64,000 nucleotides of DNA, from positions 124,001 to 188,000 of the forward strand of contig NZ_QTQI01000009.1 in the NCBI RefSeq assembly GCF_003853705.1, given 5' to 3'. The notes beneath the pieces were generated by a model, which ran no database searches, was not told where the DNA came from, and saw only the letters and a list, made by a program, of their open reading frames with translations. The translations under genes were made by a program, and so were the position numbers. Positions 60,666 through 64,000 of the stretch are shown here, one piece after another (positions within the stretch are counted from its first letter, which is position 1; each line of letters opens with the position of its first letter). This stretch comes from Burkholderia sp. Bp8992 (GTDB lineage: Bacteria > Pseudomonadota > Gammaproteobacteria > Burkholderiales > Burkholderiaceae).

Positions 60666-61331
60666 ATGCGAATACTGCTCGTCGAGGACGACCCGATGAT
60701 CGGCGAGGCGGTCCATGCCGCGCTGAAGGACGCGTCGTACGCCACCGACTGGGTCGACGACGGCGGGCGCGCGCTGGCCGCGTTCGCCGCGCAGCCCTAC
60801 GACCTGGTCCTGCTCGACCTCGGCCTGCCCGGCCGCGACGGGCTCGACGTACTGGCCGGCATCCGCGCGAAGGACGCCGGCACGCCGCTGCTGATCGTCA
60901 CCGCGCGCGACGGGCTCGACGATCGCCTGCGCGGCCTCGACGGCGGCGCCGACGACTACATCGTCAAGCCGTTCGACATGGCCGAGCTGCTCGCCCGGAT
61001 TCGCGTCGCGATCCGGCGCCGCGCCGGTTCGGCCGCGCCGCTGCTCGGCAACGGAATCGTGTCGCTCGACCCCGCCACGCGCGAGGCGACCGTCGACGGA
61101 CAGCCGCCGGTCGCGCTGTCGAACCGCGAGTTCTCGCTGCTGCGTGCGCTGCTGGTCCGCCCCGGCGCGATCCTGTCGCGGCGCGAGCTCGAGGATCGGC
61201 TGTACGGCTGGGGCGAGGAAGTCGAAAGCAACGCGGTCGAATTCCTGATCCATTCGCTGCGCCGCAAGCTCGGCAGCACCGTGATCAAGAACGTCAGGGG
61301 GGCCGGATGGATGGTTTCAAGAAGCGCCTGA
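60666..61331 (+). CDS. OmpR/QseB-type response regulator
   Basis: A 221-aa regulator. The receiver has phospho-acceptor Asp51 (LVLLDLGLPG) and Lys near 101 (DDYIVKPFD). The winged-helix output domain ends NVRGAGWMVS. The 3-prime end overlaps the kinase by 25 bp. Confidence 0.94.
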   Translation: MRILLVEDDPMIGEAVHAALKDASYATDWVDDGGRALAAFAAQPYDLVLLDLGLPGRDGLDVLAGIRAKDAGTPLLIVTARDGLDDRLRGLDGGADDYIVKPFDMAELLARIRVAIRRRAGSAAPLLGNGIVSLDPATREATVDGQPPVALSNREFSLLRALLVRPGAILSRRELEDRLYGWGEEVESNAVEFLIHSLRRKLGSTVIKNVRGAGWMVSRSA

Positions 61332-62704
61332 ACGAGTCGATCGGGTTCCGCCTGTCGGTCGCGCTGTCGGCCGCGATCCTTGTCGTCGCCACCATTGCGG
61401 CCGCGTTCGCGTTTTCATCGGCGTTCGATGAAGCGCACGAATTGCAGGACGACGTGCTGCGCGAGGTCGCGACGCTGCTCGACCGCCAGCGTGCGCCTGC
61501 GCCGCATGCGGCGGGCGCCGGGCCCGCACGCGAAAGCGACGAGCTGTCGCGCGTGATCGTGCAGCCGCTCGGCGCCGATCCGCAAGCACGGCAACCGCGC
61601 ACCGACGGCTCGCCTCAGCTCGCGCTGCCGCCGACGCTCGCCGACGGGCTGCATACGGTCGATGCCGGTGGCAGCGCCTATCGCGTGATGGTCCGTACGT
61701 TCGCGAACGGCGAGCGCATCGCGGTCGCCCAGGCAGCCGGCATGCGCGACGACGTCGCGCGCGAGAGCGCGTGGCGTACCGCGTTGCCGCTGCTGATCCT
61801 CGTGCCGATCCTGCTGCTGCTCGTCGCCGATCTCGTGCGCAAGCTGTTCCGTCCGGTCGCCGCGCTGTCCGCCGGGATCGACGCGCGCGACGAACACGAC
61901 CTGCGCCCGGTGCCGGCCGAGCACGTGCCGGTCGAGGTGCGGCCGTTCGTCGTCGCGATCAACCGGATGCTCGCGCGCGTCGCGCAATCGGTCGATGCGC
62001 AGCGCCGCTTCGTCGCCGACGCCGCCCACGAACTGCGCTCGCCGCTCACCGCGATGTCCCTGCAGGCCGAGCGGCTGGCCGACATCGACCTGCCGGACGA
62101 CGCGCGCGCACGGCTCGCCGCGCTGCGCGGCGGGCTCGACCGCAGCCGCCACCTGATCGGGCAGCTCCTCGCGCTCGCGCGGGCGCAAAGCGCGCCGGCC
62201 GCGCCGCCCGGCGCCGTCTCCGTGCATGCGATCTATCGCCGCGTGCTGGAAGACCTGATGCCGCTCGCCGAGGAGAAGGCGCTCGACATCGGCATCGACG
62301 ACGGCCCGGACGCCCGCGTGAGCGTCGACGAGCTCGAACTCGCATCGCTGGTCATGAACCTGGTCGACAATGCGATCCGCTACACGCCGGCCGGCGGTCG
62401 CGTGGACCTGTCGACGTCATGCACCGATACGCATGCGTGCGTGACGATCGTCGACAGCGGGCCGGGCATCGCGCCGCAGGAGCGCGAGCGCGTGTTCGAT
62501 CCGTTCTACCGCGTGCCCGGCAACGCGCAGATCGGCTCCGGGCTCGGCCTGTCGATCGTGAAGATCCTCGCGGACCGGATGGGCGCCGACATCACGCTCG
62601 CGCATGCGGACGAGCGGGCCGCGCACGGATTGCGCGTATCGGTGCGGATTCCGCTCGCGCGGCCGTCACGCGCAGCGCAGCCGCGCGACCGGACCGACGG
62701 CTGA
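61307..62704 (+). CDS. Sensor histidine kinase
   Basis: A 465-aa kinase with two membrane helices (about 15-40 and 159-178) enclosing a periplasmic sensor of about 120 residues. A HAMP-like linker leads to the H-box with His241 (ADAAHELRSPLTAM). The N-box is LVMNLVDNAIRYTP and the G-box SGLGLSIVKIL. Partner of the overlapping response regulator; QseC/PmrB-like by layout. Confidence 0.94.
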   Translation: MDGFKKRLNESIGFRLSVALSAAILVVATIAAAFAFSSAFDEAHELQDDVLREVATLLDRQRAPAPHAAGAGPARESDELSRVIVQPLGADPQARQPRTDGSPQLALPPTLADGLHTVDAGGSAYRVMVRTFANGERIAVAQAAGMRDDVARESAWRTALPLLILVPILLLLVADLVRKLFRPVAALSAGIDARDEHDLRPVPAEHVPVEVRPFVVAINRMLARVAQSVDAQRRFVADAAHELRSPLTAMSLQAERLADIDLPDDARARLAALRGGLDRSRHLIGQLLALARAQSAPAAPPGAVSVHAIYRRVLEDLMPLAEEKALDIGIDDGPDARVSVDELELASLVMNLVDNAIRYTPAGGRVDLSTSCTDTHACVTIVDSGPGIAPQERERVFDPFYRVPGNAQIGSGLGLSIVKILADRMGADITLAHADERAAHGLRVSVRIPLARPSRAAQPRDRTDG

Positions 62705-62741
62705 TCGAGCCGCTGCGTGCGATACAAATGCGACCGAAGCG

Positions 62742-63206
62742 TCAGCCGCCGATCGTCCCGCGATCGATCTTGCGCGACAGGATGATCGACGTCGTCGTGC
62801 GCTCGACGCCTTCGAGCGTGCCGATCTGGTCGAGCAGGTCGTTGAGCCGTTCGGGCGAATCGGCGCGCAGCCACGCGACGTAGTCGTACTCGCCGCTCAC
62901 CGCGCACAGCAACTGCACTTCGGGCATCCGGTCGAGCTTGCGCAACACGTCCTTGCCGAACTTCGGCGTGAGGATGATGCCGACGTACGCGTAAATGCTC
63001 GCGTCGAGCACGTCCTGCCCGAGCCGGACGCTGTAGCCGGCGATCACGTTGGTGCGTTCGAGCCGCGCGATGCGTGCGACGACCGTCGTGCGCGCGACGT
63101 CGAGCTGGCGCGCGAGATCCGCGACACTGGCGCGCGCATCGGCTTGCAGCAGCGCGACGAGTTGCCGGTCGAGATCGTCGAGTTGGTCGAGGCGAGGTGG
63201 ACGCAT
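62742..63206 (-). CDS. Lrp/AsnC-family regulator
   Basis: A 154-aa Lrp/AsnC protein. The N-terminal HTH is ADARASVADLARQLDVARTT. A C-terminal RAM domain follows (YAYVGIILTPKFGKDVLRKL, then CAVSGEYDYVAWLRA). Start ATG 63206; the longer frame to 63350 is not family-like. Confidence 0.92.
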   Translation of the reverse strand: MRPPRLDQLDDLDRQLVALLQADARASVADLARQLDVARTTVVARIARLERTNVIAGYSVRLGQDVLDASIYAYVGIILTPKFGKDVLRKLDRMPEVQLLCAVSGEYDYVAWLRADSPERLNDLLDQIGTLEGVERTTTSIILSRKIDRGTIGG

Positions 63207-63456
63207 GAGACTGGGCCGGTGCGCAACGCGCCGGCTGAGTGGAAGGTGACGCGATGATAGCGCCGAACGCCGGTGCGCCCAACCGCCATCGCCCGGGTTC
63301 GAACCTTTCGATTTCGATTCGTATCGGATGTAAGCAAGTGTCGCATTCACTGCTGCGCCGCACGCGGCGTGCTACTAATAGCGTGCGACGCGAGATGCGC
63401 GCTTGCGGCAGCAGCCGCCGCGCCCGCTCGCACGACATCACCCCGGAGAGCCAACC

Positions 63457-64000
63457 ATGAAGAAAATCTCGCTCACCCTCGCTACGCTCGCCGTTGCAGC
63501 CAGTGCGTTCGCGCAAACCCCGGCCCAGCCGCAAGCGCCCGCCCCGGCTCCGGCCACGACGGCCGCTGCGTCGGCCCCGAGCGCCGAGCAGCGCGCGGCA
63601 CGCCATGAAGCGCGCATCGAGCAGCGCATCAAGTACCTGCACGATCAGTTGAAGATCACGTCGGCGCAGGAACCGCAATGGAAGACGTTCGCCGATACGA
63701 TGCGCGACAACGGCGAAACGATGGGCCGCCTCTACAGCGAACGGATGGCCAAGCACGACGTCTCCGCGATCGACGACATGAAGCAGTATGCGGAACTGTC
63801 GCAGGCGAACGCCGACGGCGCGAAGAAGCTTGCCGAAGCCTTCGCCCCGCTCTACCAGAGCTTCCCGGCCGAACAGAAGGCGCTGGCCGACACGACCTTC
63901 CGCGGCTGGCTGCACCACGGCGGCGAGCACGGCGGCAAGGGCAAGACGAAGGGCAAGGAAGGCAAGGCGGCGGCCGCGCCGGCCGCCAGCGCACCCGCGC
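63457..64000 (+). CDS. Spy/CpxP-like periplasmic protein, truncated by window end
   Basis: At least 181 residues, cut by the window edge. Signal peptide MKKISLTLATLAVAASAFAQ, then a Pro/Ala-rich linker. The LTXXQ-type motif follows (LKITSAQEPQWKTFA), with a His/Gly/Lys-rich tail (HHGGEHGGKGKTKGKEGK). Spy/CpxP proteins act as periplasmic chaperones or stress sensors. Confidence 0.8.
   Translation, partial: MKKISLTLATLAVAASAFAQTPAQPQAPAPAPATTAAASAPSAEQRAARHEARIEQRIKYLHDQLKITSAQEPQWKTFADTMRDNGETMGRLYSERMAKHDVSAIDDMKQYAELSQANADGAKKLAEAFAPLYQSFPAEQKALADTTFRGWLHHGGEHGGKGKTKGKEGKAAAAPAASAPA

Noticed and set aside
1-64000. CRISPR arrays and tRNA or rRNA genes
   Set aside because: No regularly spaced repeats or RNA gene signatures were seen; the attachment site is not in a tRNA.

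Overview
The window looks like a high-GC betaproteobacterial chromosome, most likely Burkholderia (probably the cepacia complex). This rests on codon use, protein similarity and the P2-like phage type. About 36.6 kb of it (roughly 125-36713) is a complete-looking P2-like (Peduovirus-type) prophage. The remainder (36714-64000) is ordinary chromosome.

Prophage layout. A 17-bp direct repeat (125-141 and 36697-36713) bounds the element. Inside the left end are an unknown HTH-like protein, a SOS-response-associated peptidase (SRAP/YedK), a LexA-boxed 112-aa protein and a low-GC gene that fuses a jelly-roll-like domain to a nucleoside-deoxyribosyltransferase/TIR-like domain. Tail genes follow on the minus strand (D, U, T, E with its frameshifted E+E-prime product, FII, FI), then an unknown gene, fibre chaperone, long tail fibre H, I, J, W, V, S and R. 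Next come nested Rz1/Rz spanins, an M15 endolysin, a holin and a second membrane protein, and then X, L, M, N and O. P and Q run on the plus strand. A gene-free stretch after Q is the expected place for cos. It is followed by hicAB and an OLD-family ATPase/TOPRIM nuclease, at the position of tin/old in P2. The early operon on the minus strand holds small unknown genes, a D12-class adenine methylase, replication protein A, two Ogr/Delta-type zinc-finger activators and a ParB-like protein. A P2 C-like repressor sits beside the right attachment site.

The most unusual point is that the prophage has no integrase between its attachment repeats. The shared 17 bp are exactly the length of a dif central region plus XerD arm, and the last 11 bp differ from the E. 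coli XerD arm by one base. This suggests integration at a dif-like site by the host XerC/XerD recombinases, which would be unusual for a P2-like phage.

Chromosomal part. From the right edge of the prophage, on the minus strand, come an RND efflux permease without adaptor or outer-membrane partner, a yejABEF-like peptide ABC importer, a TonB-dependent receptor, an XRE-cupin regulator, a TPR protein, and exbD, exbD, exbB and tonB. From the receptor onward this reads as one self-contained outer- and inner-membrane uptake locus, probably for a peptide-type substrate. Three 49-bp hairpin-forming tandem repeats separate the two exbD genes.

The last 10 kb holds housekeeping genes: a YbaK-type deacylase, a YciI protein, CorA, a stand-alone cydX overlapping a small kinase, a saccharopine-dehydrogenase-like enzyme, a COG4705-type membrane protein, a lipoprotein, an OmpR-type two-component pair, an Lrp/AsnC regulator, and a Spy/CpxP-like protein that runs off the window end. 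I saw no tRNA, rRNA or CRISPR array.
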